The notes beneath the pieces are model-generated. The model made no database searches, was not told the DNA's origin, and saw only the letters and a list, made by a program, of their open reading frames with translations. Of a stretch of 64,000 bases of DNA, positions 25,139-34,528 are shown one piece after another; position 1 is the stretch's first letter; every line of letters begins with the position of its first letter. The stretch spans positions 186,001 to 250,000 of the forward strand of contig CANNFD010000004.1 of assembly GCA_947503885.1 (NCBI GenBank). The letters are read 5' to 3'. This stretch comes from an uncultured Olleya sp. (GTDB taxonomy: Bacteria; Bacteroidota; Bacteroidia; Flavobacteriales; Flavobacteriaceae). The translations under genes were made by a program, and so were the position numbers.

Positions 25139-26236
25139 ATGAGTGCTGTAAAAACACAAAAACTAAATTATATTGATGCACTTAGGGGCATTGCTATACT
25201 TATGGTAATTATGCATCATACAGCTCAACAAGGTCTTGTAAGTTCGCCTTATTGGTTTAATAAATTTTTAAGTTTTGGAACAAGAGGTGTGCAATTGTTT
25301 TTTGTTGCAAGTGCGTTTACCCTTTATAGATCATACACAAACAGAGTTTTAGTAGAGAAAACACCTATCAAAAATTTTTTTATAAGACGTTTTTTCAGAA
25401 TTGCTCCAATTTATTATGTAGCAATTATATATTTTGTGTTTCATCAAGGTATCGATGTGCCATATTGGTTAGGTACACAACCATACATATCAATATATAA
25501 TATAATAACTAATGTTTTTTTTGTACATGGGATTAGTCCTTATTGGATTAATAGTTTGGTTCCAGGGGGTTGGTCAATTACTGTAGAAGTGATGTTTTAT
25601 GTGCTTTTTCCATTTCTATTTTTAAAAATCAAAACTATTAAAAACGCTTTAATGTTTTTAAATGTGTCGTTAATTATAAAATTAATAATTCAAGAGGCTT
25701 TATACTATTTTCAAATGATACCTTCAGATCATATTTGGAGAGAGTTTATGTATTACAATTTAGCTTCTCAACTTCCTGTTTTTGCAATAGGAATTATTAT
25801 GTATTTTTTAATCGAAAACAGTAAAGAGTTAAACCTAGTGTTTTATAAAACAAAGTTGATTTCTGTTGTTTTATTGTTATTACAAGTTGGCTCTTCAGTA
25901 GATTTTTTATTTATTAATCATATTCTTTTTGGGCTAATATTTTTAGTTTTTGGAATCATTTTAAGTAAAGGTTATTTAAGTTTTGTGTCTAATAGAGTCT
26001 TAAGATATATTGGAAAAATAAGTTTTAGTATGTACATTATTCATTTTATTGTAATCTCTTGGTTAAAGTATTTTGACCTGATTGATTTTACGGAAAATTA
26101 CTTACTTAATTATAGCATCAGATTATTATTAATTGTCGTTATAACAATGCTAATTTCAACAGTTACTTATAAATTAATAGAAGTTCCGTTTCAAAAAACA
26201 GGAAAAAAAATTATTACTAAAATGGAAACTAATTAA
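25139..26236 (+). CDS. Acyltransferase 3 family membrane protein
   Basis: A 365-residue polytopic membrane protein with YIDALRGIAILMVIMHHTAQ at the N-terminus; H26 or H27 corresponds to the conserved histidine after the RG motif at 16-17. About ten hydrophobic segments follow. Expected role: O-acetylation or other acylation of the polysaccharide, in addition to the OafA-like gene at 12719 and the MBOAT pair. The C-terminal helix and LIEVPFQ match the usual end of the family. Confidence 0.92.
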   Translation: MSAVKTQKLNYIDALRGIAILMVIMHHTAQQGLVSSPYWFNKFLSFGTRGVQLFFVASAFTLYRSYTNRVLVEKTPIKNFFIRRFFRIAPIYYVAIIYFVFHQGIDVPYWLGTQPYISIYNIITNVFFVHGISPYWINSLVPGGWSITVEVMFYVLFPFLFLKIKTIKNALMFLNVSLIIKLIIQEALYYFQMIPSDHIWREFMYYNLASQLPVFAIGIIMYFLIENSKELNLVFYKTKLISVVLLLLQVGSSVDFLFINHILFGLIFLVFGIILSKGYLSFVSNRVLRYIGKISFSMYIIHFIVISWLKYFDLIDFTENYLLNYSIRLLLIVVITMLISTVTYKLIEVPFQKTGKKIITKMETN

Positions 26237-26246
26237 AAATTTAAAT

Positions 26247-27401
26247 ATGCATATTGGTTACATCACTTCCGAATATCCACACCCTAAAGTTACTCATGCT
26301 GCTGGGATTGCTACAAGCATAAAAAACTTAGCGGTTGCATTAGTTAAAAAAGGAATGCAGGTTACAGTTTTTGTGTACCATCAAAATACGTCAGAAGTTA
26401 TAGAAGATGAAGGGGTTACCATTCATTTAATCGCTAAAAAGCAATATCCTGTATTAACCTGGTATTTTTATAGAAAGCGATTAAAAAATTATATTAATAG
26501 AGTAGTAAAATCAAAACAAATAGATTTAATAGAAGCACCTGATTGGACAGGTATTACCGCCTTTATGCGTTTTAATGTGCCTTTAGTTATCAGGTTTCAT
26601 GGTAGTGATGCTTACTTCTGTAAATTAGATAAAAGAAAACAGAAGTTTAAAAATTTTGTTTTTGAAAAAATGGCCCTTAAAAAAGCCAAAGCTTATATTG
26701 CACCTACTAGTTTTGCAGGAGAAGAGACTGCTAAAATTTTCGGTTTACACCTAAACAAGATAAAAACCATCCACTATGGTTTGCAACTGGAGCAATTTAG
26801 TAATGTTCAACCACAGGTTTATGACACTAAAACGATATTATATATTGGTACAATTATCCGTAAAAAGGGAGTGTTAGAATTGGCAGAAATTTTTAATAAA
26901 ATTATAGCATCAGAGCCTAATGCAAAATTAAAATTAATTGGAGGAGACTCTGGAGATTTGCACACAGGAAACGCTTCTACTTACGCTTTGATGAGGTCTT
27001 TATTTACACCACAAGCTAAGGCAAATGTGAGTTATTTGGGTAAAATACCGTACGCTGAGGTGCAAGAACATATTAAAAACGCTCATGTCTGTACTTTTCC
27101 TAGCTTTGCTGAAACTTTAGGTATGGTTACTATTGAGAGTATGGCTTTACAGAAACCCGTAGTTAATACTAGTATTGGTTGGGCACAAGAGTTAATTGAT
27201 GATGGTGTTAATGGCTATTTAGTGCATCCTACTAATGTTGATGTTTATGCAGAAAAAATAGTGAAGCTTATAAATGATAAAACTTTATGTAGCACTATTG
27301 GACAAGCAGCAAGACTAAAAACCGAAACGACTTTTGACATCCTTAAACAAGCAGATAAAAATATTGTATTTTATAAAGATGTAATATCAAAAAAGATATA
27401 A
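26247..27401 (+). CDS. Family 4 glycosyltransferase
   Basis: A 384-residue GT-B enzyme. The N-terminal domain has HAAGIATSIKNLAVAL (about 17-32) and EAPDWTG; the donor-side domain has ILYIGTIIRKKGVLELA (about 196-212) and PSFAETLGMVTIESM (about 288-302), the EX7E motif. It is cytosolic or membrane-associated. The next gene starts 7 nt downstream. Confidence 0.93.
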   Translation: MHIGYITSEYPHPKVTHAAGIATSIKNLAVALVKKGMQVTVFVYHQNTSEVIEDEGVTIHLIAKKQYPVLTWYFYRKRLKNYINRVVKSKQIDLIEAPDWTGITAFMRFNVPLVIRFHGSDAYFCKLDKRKQKFKNFVFEKMALKKAKAYIAPTSFAGEETAKIFGLHLNKIKTIHYGLQLEQFSNVQPQVYDTKTILYIGTIIRKKGVLELAEIFNKIIASEPNAKLKLIGGDSGDLHTGNASTYALMRSLFTPQAKANVSYLGKIPYAEVQEHIKNAHVCTFPSFAETLGMVTIESMALQKPVVNTSIGWAQELIDDGVNGYLVHPTNVDVYAEKIVKLINDKTLCSTIGQAARLKTETTFDILKQADKNIVFYKDVISKKI

Positions 27402-27408
27402 GAGCTTA

Positions 27409-28947
27409 ATGGCGTTGATTTTAGTACATAATGATAGTAAAGTAAATTCGGTTTTAGATGATGATCTTCAGCCTATATCTAATTTTAAATTGGGTAAGTC
27501 TATACCTAAAACTTTGCAATTAATTGCATTACAAAACAATAACCAGTTAGTGGTTTGGTGTCATCAAACCCTTATAAAACATTTGAATATTGACGATTTA
27601 AAAGAGGTGTTTCATCATAACCGTATTTTAGCAAGTTTTAATCCAACAGACACTGATTATTTTCCGAAGCAATTAGGGTATATAGAGCGTTCTTTTGTAC
27701 TTAAAATTAATAAAACAGTCACCTTTCCAACTTGGGTAATGAGTAGTCATGTTGGAGGAATCAATACATTAGTATTAGTTCAATTTGATAAGCAGTTAAA
27801 TTTTAATCAAAACACAAATTATTTTTTAACATCACTCGCTAAGCTTAGTACTACAGAAGGTTTGTTTTGTTATTCTGAGCCTAAGTTGTTAAAAGATAAT
27901 GCTTTGCCTAGTTTAGAAATTAATCAAGCTTCAACTTATCAGTTATTTACATTTGTAAAGCAGCATTATAAATGGGTTTGGGTGTTTTTTTTAGCAGCAT
28001 GTTATTTGATTTATGAAAAACAATTAAAAGTGCTCCCTCTTATAAAATCTTTGTTTTATAAACAATTGTCGACGTCACTTCATTTAGATGCTATAACCGT
28101 AAAAACTACAAAAAAAGTGCTTGTCACTAAGACCGTTGATGTTATTATCCCAACTATTGGTAGAAAGCACTATTTATATGATGTTTTAAAAGATTTAACT
28201 GCACAAACCGTCTTGCCAAAAAATGTAATCATTGTTGAGCAGAATCCAGTAAAAGATTCCGAATCAGAATTAGATTATTTAACAACTCAAGATTGGCCAT
28301 TTACTATTAAACATACTTTTACACATCAAACCGGAGTTGTTAACGCTAGAAATTTGGCTTTAAAACAAGTAGAAAGTGAATGGACCTTTTTTGCGGATGA
28401 TGATATTCGTTTTAACCACCTATTTATTGAAGCTTCTTTTAATCAAATAGAACAGTATGGTATTTCAGTTTTAAATTATTTGTGTTTACAACCAGAACAG
28501 ACTCAAACCTTTTTTAAAATACATCAAACTAGCATTTTTGGTTCAGGATCAAGTATGGTAAAAAGTGAAACATTTAAAAACTTAAGTTTTGATACATCTT
28601 ACGAGTTTGGTTTTGGTGAAGACAATGATTTTGGGATGCAATTAAGAAACAAAGGATATGATGTGATTTTTGTCCCAGATATTAAAATCATTCATTTAAA
28701 AGCGCCTATTGGCGGTTATAGGACTAAAGTAAAACAGCTTTGGGCAGACGATGCCATACAGCCTAAACCTTCACCAACAATTATGTTACTGAATCAGACT
28801 TATTTTACAAATTCTCAATTATTAGGTTATAAGCTATTTTTAGGGATACGAGGTTATAGATATGCTAAAGTTAAATTACCTTTAACTTATATTAAGAAAT
28901 TTAGATTAAGTTGGAAAGCTAGTGTAATGTGGTCAAAAAAAATATAA
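27409..28947 (+). CDS. GT2 glycosyltransferase with unknown N-terminal domain
   Basis: A 512-residue protein made of two parts. Residues 1-235 match nothing I know and include a single hydrophobic segment (WVWVFFLAACYLIYE, about 187-201). From about 242 it is a GT2 domain starting DVIIPTIGRKHYLYDVL, with the metal motif FADDDIRF (about 327-334) and the catalytic GFGEDNDFGMQLRNKG (about 402-417). The extra domain could bind the acceptor or another enzyme. Unlike most neighbours it is nearly twice the length of a minimal GT2. Confidence 0.85.
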   Translation: MALILVHNDSKVNSVLDDDLQPISNFKLGKSIPKTLQLIALQNNNQLVVWCHQTLIKHLNIDDLKEVFHHNRILASFNPTDTDYFPKQLGYIERSFVLKINKTVTFPTWVMSSHVGGINTLVLVQFDKQLNFNQNTNYFLTSLAKLSTTEGLFCYSEPKLLKDNALPSLEINQASTYQLFTFVKQHYKWVWVFFLAACYLIYEKQLKVLPLIKSLFYKQLSTSLHLDAITVKTTKKVLVTKTVDVIIPTIGRKHYLYDVLKDLTAQTVLPKNVIIVEQNPVKDSESELDYLTTQDWPFTIKHTFTHQTGVVNARNLALKQVESEWTFFADDDIRFNHLFIEASFNQIEQYGISVLNYLCLQPEQTQTFFKIHQTSIFGSGSSMVKSETFKNLSFDTSYEFGFGEDNDFGMQLRNKGYDVIFVPDIKIIHLKAPIGGYRTKVKQLWADDAIQPKPSPTIMLLNQTYFTNSQLLGYKLFLGIRGYRYAKVKLPLTYIKKFRLSWKASVMWSKKI

Positions 28948-28950
28948 ATT

Positions 28951-29736
28951 ATGAATGAGAAAGACATAAGAATAAGCTTTTTAATTACACATTTTAATAG
29001 ACCAAAGCAATTAAAACACTGTATTAATTATATAAAAAAACTAAATTTACCTTCTTATGAAATAATTGTTAGTGATGATTATAGTAATAGCGATATTATT
29101 GAAAAAATTAAAACTTATAAAATAGATAATTTAATTTTGTCAAATTTTAATCAAGGCTTAGCTAACAATATCAACAAAGGAGTTAAAGCATGTAAAGGGC
29201 AGTTCCTTATTTATTGCCAAGAAGATTTTTATGCAAAAGATTGCTTAAAAGATGTTTTAGAAGAATGTTGTGCTATTTTAGATAGAGAAGATGCTGATAT
29301 GATTAGATTTATAACTAATGTTTCTTTTAACAAATTAATTAAACTATCAAATAACATATCTTTAATTCCAAAGTTTTCTTTTAGTAATTTTTCACAAAAC
29401 TATTACCAATATAGCGATCATCCATTTATTGTTAAGCGTTTGTTTTTTGAAACTAATGGCTATTATTTGGAAAACACTTCAGGAGACTATGGGGAAACCG
29501 AATACGCAATTAGGATGCTTAAATCTAAAATTAAAATAGCCATAACAAATGATCCAAAATTTACAGACGCATTGGATAGCGTCTCTGTTATTGATAGACG
29601 AATAGTTAAAGAACAAAAAATAAAAATAAGTAAAAAAGTAATAAAAATATTAAGAGCTTTTAGAATGTATTTTGAATGTGTTTTTTATAATAATAACAAA
29701 AGAGGATTAATATCTTATAAAAATGGAAGACAATAA
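28951..29736 (+). CDS. GT2-like glycosyltransferase
   Basis: A 261-residue GT-A protein with ISFLITHFNRPKQLKHCI at the start and YCQEDFY (about 88-94) in place of the classic DxD. GDYGETEYAIRML (about 178-190) may hold the catalytic acid. It is visibly more AT- and Lys/Asn-rich than the genes on either side, suggesting separate acquisition. The acidic pair ED instead of DxD is seen in some GT2 subfamilies. Confidence 0.82.
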   Translation: MNEKDIRISFLITHFNRPKQLKHCINYIKKLNLPSYEIIVSDDYSNSDIIEKIKTYKIDNLILSNFNQGLANNINKGVKACKGQFLIYCQEDFYAKDCLKDVLEECCAILDREDADMIRFITNVSFNKLIKLSNNISLIPKFSFSNFSQNYYQYSDHPFIVKRLFFETNGYYLENTSGDYGETEYAIRMLKSKIKIAITNDPKFTDALDSVSVIDRRIVKEQKIKISKKVIKILRAFRMYFECVFYNNNKRGLISYKNGRQ

Positions 29737-29750
29737 ATAAGGCTCTAAAC

Positions 29751-30779
29751 ATGCTTAAACTATACACAAATACTAACTTTTTAACCGAAACGTATCGACG
29801 TCAAGTCTTTCCGTTGTTGTTTGATTTGGTGTATCAAGACCCTAAGCAATTATTAGACTATTATACTTTAGTGCCTACTATTGCTACAGCTGACGTTGTG
29901 GTGTTTCCTATAGATTATGTTTCTTTTTTAAAACATAAAAGCGCTTTTTCAAATTTACTAACCGCAGCAGCAGAAGCTAAATTACCAATTTGGATTTATA
30001 CTGCAGGGGATTATGGGGTTACTACTACCCTCCCTAATAGTTATACGTTTAGATTGGGTGGTTTTGATAGTCAATTGGACGCTAATACATTTGTAATGCC
30101 TTCTTTTATAAACGATCCCTACGATACTTATTTACCACAAGGCTTTTCGATTTTAAAAAAAGAAGCACAACCTAGTATTGGCTTTGTTGGGCATGCCCAA
30201 TCTGGAGTTTTAAAATATTTAAAAGAATATACTAATCATTTAAAATATCGCCTTAAGCGTCAATTAAAACTCTTGCATGCAGATGCCCAAGCGTTTTATC
30301 CTTCCAGTATTAAACGTGCTAGTTATTTAAAAGCTTTAGCTTCAAATAAAAATTTAGATACTACTTTTATATTACGAAATAAGTACAGAGCAGGTTCGCA
30401 CACTGTATTAACCCAAAAGGAAAGTGCCCAACAGTTTTACGACACTATTTTTAATACCGCTTATACATTTTGTAGTAGGGGTGTAGGTAATTTTTCGGTC
30501 AGGTTTTACGAAACCTTAGCAGTCGGTCGTATTCCTGTCTTACTAGATACAGACTGTAGGCTACCATTACATAATCAGATTGATTGGTCAAAACATTGTT
30601 TAATTATAACTGACAACCCGAAAACTATAGCAGAGCAAATTTTAGAATTTCATTATAATTTATCAGAGTCTCAATTTGAAGCCCTGCAACAGTCTAATCG
30701 TGATTTATGGTTAAATACATTACGACGAACTGGTTATTTTATTGAGATTGAAAAACAATTTAATACACTATTACAATAA
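29751..30779 (+). CDS. Exostosin (GT47)-like glycosyltransferase
   Basis: A 342-residue protein whose C-terminal half carries the exostosin-like signature FCSRGVGNFSVRFYETLAVG with RIPVLLDTDCRLP (about 247-280). These proteins are GT-B transferases best known from heparan-type glycans and also occur in bacterial capsule loci. The N-terminal half reads as a first Rossmann domain without clear motif. Start and stop overlap the next gene by one base. Confidence 0.82.
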   Translation: MLKLYTNTNFLTETYRRQVFPLLFDLVYQDPKQLLDYYTLVPTIATADVVVFPIDYVSFLKHKSAFSNLLTAAAEAKLPIWIYTAGDYGVTTTLPNSYTFRLGGFDSQLDANTFVMPSFINDPYDTYLPQGFSILKKEAQPSIGFVGHAQSGVLKYLKEYTNHLKYRLKRQLKLLHADAQAFYPSSIKRASYLKALASNKNLDTTFILRNKYRAGSHTVLTQKESAQQFYDTIFNTAYTFCSRGVGNFSVRFYETLAVGRIPVLLDTDCRLPLHNQIDWSKHCLIITDNPKTIAEQILEFHYNLSESQFEALQQSNRDLWLNTLRRTGYFIEIEKQFNTLLQ

Positions 30780-31777
30780 TGAATCATCCCTTTGCATTGG
30801 TAATCTGTACGTATATGCGACCAAAAGCAATACTTACGCTTTTAAAATCGGTTGCCCAACAGACCTTATATCCTGATGAACTATTAATTGTTGATGGTTC
30901 CACTAATTTAGACACTGAAGCTGTTTTGACAGCAAATACATTTAAAAATCTAAGCTACTTTAAAGTTGATGCTGCTAATAGAGGGCTTACAAAACAACGT
31001 AATTTTGGAATAAAAAACGTTAGTGCTACCTCACAGGTTATTTGCTTTTTAGATGATGATGTCGTTTTAGAAGCTGATTATTTTGAAAAACTAATAAGCA
31101 CTTATAAAGCGTATCCAGATGCATTGGCAGTTGGAGGTTACATTACCAACGACGTACAATGGGAAACATCGGATTATAGTAATAAGGCTTCAAAATTTTA
31201 TTATGATGGTTGGATGCGCCAAGAACCGTCCCGTTTTAAAATTAGAAAACTGTTAGGTTTGCAACCCGATACACCTCCTGGTTATTTACCTACTTTTGCT
31301 CATGGACGTTCAATAGGTTTTTTACCGCCTTCCGGAAAAGTATATGAAGTAGAACAGATTATGGGAGGTGTGTCTAGTTATAAAAAGGAAGTGTTTAAAA
31401 AAATATCGTTTTCTACTTACTTTGAAGGTTACGGTTTGTATGAAGATGCAGATTTTTCGATTAGATTAGCTAAGTTAGGATCGCTTTACATAAATACAAA
31501 TGCCAAACTAGCGCATTATCATGATGGTTCTGGACGACCTAACCAATATAATTATGGTAAAATGGTTTCTAGAAATAGTTGGTATGTTTGGCGAGTGAAG
31601 TATCCCAACCCAACGTTTAAAGCTAGATTTAAATATCATGCTACAGAAGTATTACTTATGGCCATTCGGGGTACAAATATTATTACATCTAAAGAAAAGC
31701 TACACGCCTTAACTGAGACTTTAGGACGTAAAATTGGTTGGATTTCGCTTATCTTTAACAAACCTAAGATACAATAA
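30779..31777 (+). CDS. Family 2 glycosyltransferase
   Basis: A 332-residue GT-A enzyme with ALVICTYMRPKAILTLLKSV at the N-terminus, the metal motif FLDDDVVL (about 90-97) and YGLYEDADFSIRLAKLG (about 217-233) as the catalytic ED region. The sequence between has a long insert (about 120-190). It is coupled to the exostosin-like gene by a TAATG overlap. Confidence 0.91.
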   Translation: MNHPFALVICTYMRPKAILTLLKSVAQQTLYPDELLIVDGSTNLDTEAVLTANTFKNLSYFKVDAANRGLTKQRNFGIKNVSATSQVICFLDDDVVLEADYFEKLISTYKAYPDALAVGGYITNDVQWETSDYSNKASKFYYDGWMRQEPSRFKIRKLLGLQPDTPPGYLPTFAHGRSIGFLPPSGKVYEVEQIMGGVSSYKKEVFKKISFSTYFEGYGLYEDADFSIRLAKLGSLYINTNAKLAHYHDGSGRPNQYNYGKMVSRNSWYVWRVKYPNPTFKARFKYHATEVLLMAIRGTNIITSKEKLHALTETLGRKIGWISLIFNKPKIQ

Positions 31778-31788
31778 TCACTAAATTT

Positions 31789-32340
31789 ATGAATGTAGTC
31801 TCTTTAATAGTTTCAGATTATAAAAAATATAAAAAATATGGTGGGCATTTTTTGTCAATTGTATTTTTTACTCAAGGATTTTGGGCTATTTTTCAATATA
31901 GAATAGCGCATCGTTGCTATTTGATTAAGCTTCCATTATTACGCCCGTTATTGTTAGGACTATGTTTAATTTGGCAAAAGAGTATCGAGATTTTAACTGG
32001 TATTTCTATACCATACACCGCTTCAATAGGTCAATCATTCTATATAGGTCATTTTGGAGGCATAATTATTAATGCTAAAGCTGTTATAGGAGATAACTGT
32101 AATATTTCTCAAGGCGTTACTATAGGGGTCAGTGGGCGAGGAGAAAAAAGAGGTGTCCCAATTATAGGTAATAGTGTTTATATAGGTGCTAATGCTGTCA
32201 TTATTGGCTTAATAACAATAGGTGATCATTGTGTTATTGCAGCAAATTCTTTAGTAACAAAAACAATAGACAATCATAAGACTGTAATTGGTGTTCCAGC
32301 TCAAGTTATTAATAATAATTCTTCAAAAGGTTATATTTAA
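31789..32340 (+). CDS. Serine O-acetyltransferase-like hexapeptide acetyltransferase
   Basis: A 183-residue left-handed beta-helix protein. Hexapeptide repeats start near residue 75 with IGQSFYIGHFGGIIINAKAV and include IGDNCNISQGVTIG and the loop with SGRGEKRGVPIIG. This is the CysE-like arrangement found in many capsule loci, where such enzymes acetylate sugars instead of serine. A hydrophobic N-terminal part (about 22-65) suggests membrane association. The stop overlaps the next start by one base. Confidence 0.88.
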   Translation: MNVVSLIVSDYKKYKKYGGHFLSIVFFTQGFWAIFQYRIAHRCYLIKLPLLRPLLLGLCLIWQKSIEILTGISIPYTASIGQSFYIGHFGGIIINAKAVIGDNCNISQGVTIGVSGRGEKRGVPIIGNSVYIGANAVIIGLITIGDHCVIAANSLVTKTIDNHKTVIGVPAQVINNNSSKGYI

Positions 32341-33452
32341 TGAAATTTCTAGTCATTACAAATGCGCCAACATTAAAAAATGAACAAGGTTTTCAGGCCT
32401 ATAGTCCATATGTTAAGGAAATGGACATTTGGACTAACTATGTAGGTACTTTTAAATTGCTTTCTCCCACGCAATACAAACAACCGTTATTACTTTCAAC
32501 CTTTAATAAACAACCAGAAGTCGACTCTTTACCCGCTCTTAATTTTTCTACTATATCAAGTGCTTTTGCAAGTTTGCTATATATACCAATAATTATTTAT
32601 AAACTTTTTAAAGGTATGTTGTGGGCAGATCACATCCATTTACGTTGTCCAGGCAATATCGGCTTATTAGGATGTTTAGTACAGGTCTTTTTTCCGAAGA
32701 AAATGAAAACAGCAAAATATGCAGGTAATTGGGATCCAAAAGCCCAACAGCCTTTAAGTTATACCCTTCAAAAATGGATTTTAAGTCAACCTAGATTAAC
32801 TAAAAACATGACTGTTTTAGTTTATGGCGATTGGCCAAATCAAACTAAAAATATTAAGCCTTTTTTTACAGCAACTTATAAAGATGAAGATAGAGTCCTA
32901 GTAACTGATAGAGCTTATACAGGGATGTTAAATTTTGTTTTTGTGGGTAGTCTAGTTGAAGGAAAGCGACCGTTATTAGCGATACAGATAGTTGAAGCTT
33001 TGCATAAAAAAGGATATAAGGTATCTTTAACTCTTTATGGAGATGGGGTTTTACGTCAAGAATTAGAAGCCTATTGTAATGAAAGGGACTTAAATATTAT
33101 TGTAAAAATTAAAGGAAATCAAACTAACGATACTGTCAAACAAGCTTTAAAACAAGCACATTTTACTATATTAGCTTCAAAATCTGAAGGTTGGCCAAAA
33201 GCACTAGCTGAGGCTATGTTTTTTGGAGTAATCCCCATAGCCACCTCTATTTCTTGTGTGCCTAATATGTTAGCTTACGGAAACAGAGGGGTATTAATAC
33301 AACCAAATATTAAGGCTGCAGTTGCTAAAATAGAAACAGTAATAAATAATAAAGACGCTTTAGAAACGAAATCTAAAAACGCTTTAAAATGGTCCCAACA
33401 GTATACTTTAGATCTGTTTGAAACAGAAATAAAAAAACTATTAACAGTCTAA
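32340..33452 (+). CDS. Family 4 glycosyltransferase
   Basis: A 370-residue GT-B enzyme with NFVFVGSLVEGKRPLLAIQI (about 199-218) and the donor motif SKSEGWPKALAEAMFFG (about 280-296, EX7E type). Residues 60-120 include a hydrophobic stretch and HLRCPGNIGLLG. The next gene abuts without spacing. Confidence 0.9.
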   Translation: MKFLVITNAPTLKNEQGFQAYSPYVKEMDIWTNYVGTFKLLSPTQYKQPLLLSTFNKQPEVDSLPALNFSTISSAFASLLYIPIIIYKLFKGMLWADHIHLRCPGNIGLLGCLVQVFFPKKMKTAKYAGNWDPKAQQPLSYTLQKWILSQPRLTKNMTVLVYGDWPNQTKNIKPFFTATYKDEDRVLVTDRAYTGMLNFVFVGSLVEGKRPLLAIQIVEALHKKGYKVSLTLYGDGVLRQELEAYCNERDLNIIVKIKGNQTNDTVKQALKQAHFTILASKSEGWPKALAEAMFFGVIPIATSISCVPNMLAYGNRGVLIQPNIKAAVAKIETVINNKDALETKSKNALKWSQQYTLDLFETEIKKLLTV

Positions 33453-34523
33453 ATGAAAGTATTACAACTTATAGATAGCCTAGAAGCAGGAGGCGCAGAG
33501 CGTGTTGCTGTAAATTATGCTAATGGTTTGGTTAATACTACTACAGGGAGTTATTTGTGTGCCACACGAGCTGAAGGACTTTTAAAACCAAGCTTGCATA
33601 AAGAGGTTGGCTATTTGTTTTTAAATAAAACAAAAACTTTAGATTTTAAAGCTATTAAACAATTGCTTCGTTTTGTAAAAGAAAATCAGATTTCAATAAT
33701 TCATGCGCATTCCACGTCTTATTTTTTAGCGACTATAATTAAGTTTTTAAAACCTAAACTAAAACTAGTTTGGCACGATCACTATGGTAAAAGCGAATTT
33801 TTAGAGCAACGTCCAAAAGGGATATTAAAAATTTGTTCTTATTTTTTTAATCATGTTTTTAGTGTTAATTTTAAATTAGAAACTTGGGCAAAAGATAATT
33901 TAAATGTTAAGTCGGTTAGTTATTTACCTAATTATTCGGTTAAAATTGATAGCCCTTTAACTACAGATTTAAAAGGAACGATTGGCAAACGTATTGTTTG
34001 TTTAGCTAACTTGCGTCCGCAAAAAGACCATATAAATTTATTAAATGCATTTAGGTATGTTTCTAAAATCTATCCGGATTGGAGCTTGCATTTGGTAGGC
34101 CAGGATTTTAATGATGCTTATTCTAAATCGATTTTTGATACCATAATACAACATAACTTAGAGCACTCTGTTTTTGTTTATGGAAGTTGTCCAGATGTTT
34201 CAGCTATTTTAGAGCATTGTAACATTGGTGTTTTGTCTTCAAAGTCTGAAGGCTTACCTTTGGCATTATTAGAATATGGTTTATCAGAATTAGCAGTGGT
34301 TGCTACTGCTGTAGGAGACTGTAAATTAGTTGTGAAAAACAATGATACCGGTTTATTGGTACCCTCTGAAGACAATAAGTCTTTAAGTAAAGCCATAATA
34401 GCTTATATTGAGGACTTACAACTAAGACAAACTTATTCTAATAATTTAAAATTATTAGTTGGTTCTCATTTTTCTGAAACCTCCACGCTTAACACTATTG
34501 TAAACACGTATTCACGATTATAA
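33453..34523 (+). CDS. Family 4 glycosyltransferase
   Basis: A 356-residue GT-B enzyme with LIDSLEAGGAERVAVNYANG (6-25), a first-domain HAHSTSYF, LANLRPQKDHINLLNAF (about 186-202) and SSKSEGLPLALLEYGL (about 264-279) as the donor-side EX7E motif. It is a conventional member of the capsule/O-antigen GT4 group. The polymerase gene follows 5 nt later. Confidence 0.93.
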   Translation: MKVLQLIDSLEAGGAERVAVNYANGLVNTTTGSYLCATRAEGLLKPSLHKEVGYLFLNKTKTLDFKAIKQLLRFVKENQISIIHAHSTSYFLATIIKFLKPKLKLVWHDHYGKSEFLEQRPKGILKICSYFFNHVFSVNFKLETWAKDNLNVKSVSYLPNYSVKIDSPLTTDLKGTIGKRIVCLANLRPQKDHINLLNAFRYVSKIYPDWSLHLVGQDFNDAYSKSIFDTIIQHNLEHSVFVYGSCPDVSAILEHCNIGVLSSKSEGLPLALLEYGLSELAVVATAVGDCKLVVKNNDTGLLVPSEDNKSLSKAIIAYIEDLQLRQTYSNNLKLLVGSHFSETSTLNTIVNTYSRL

Positions 34524-34528
34524 TTTAA

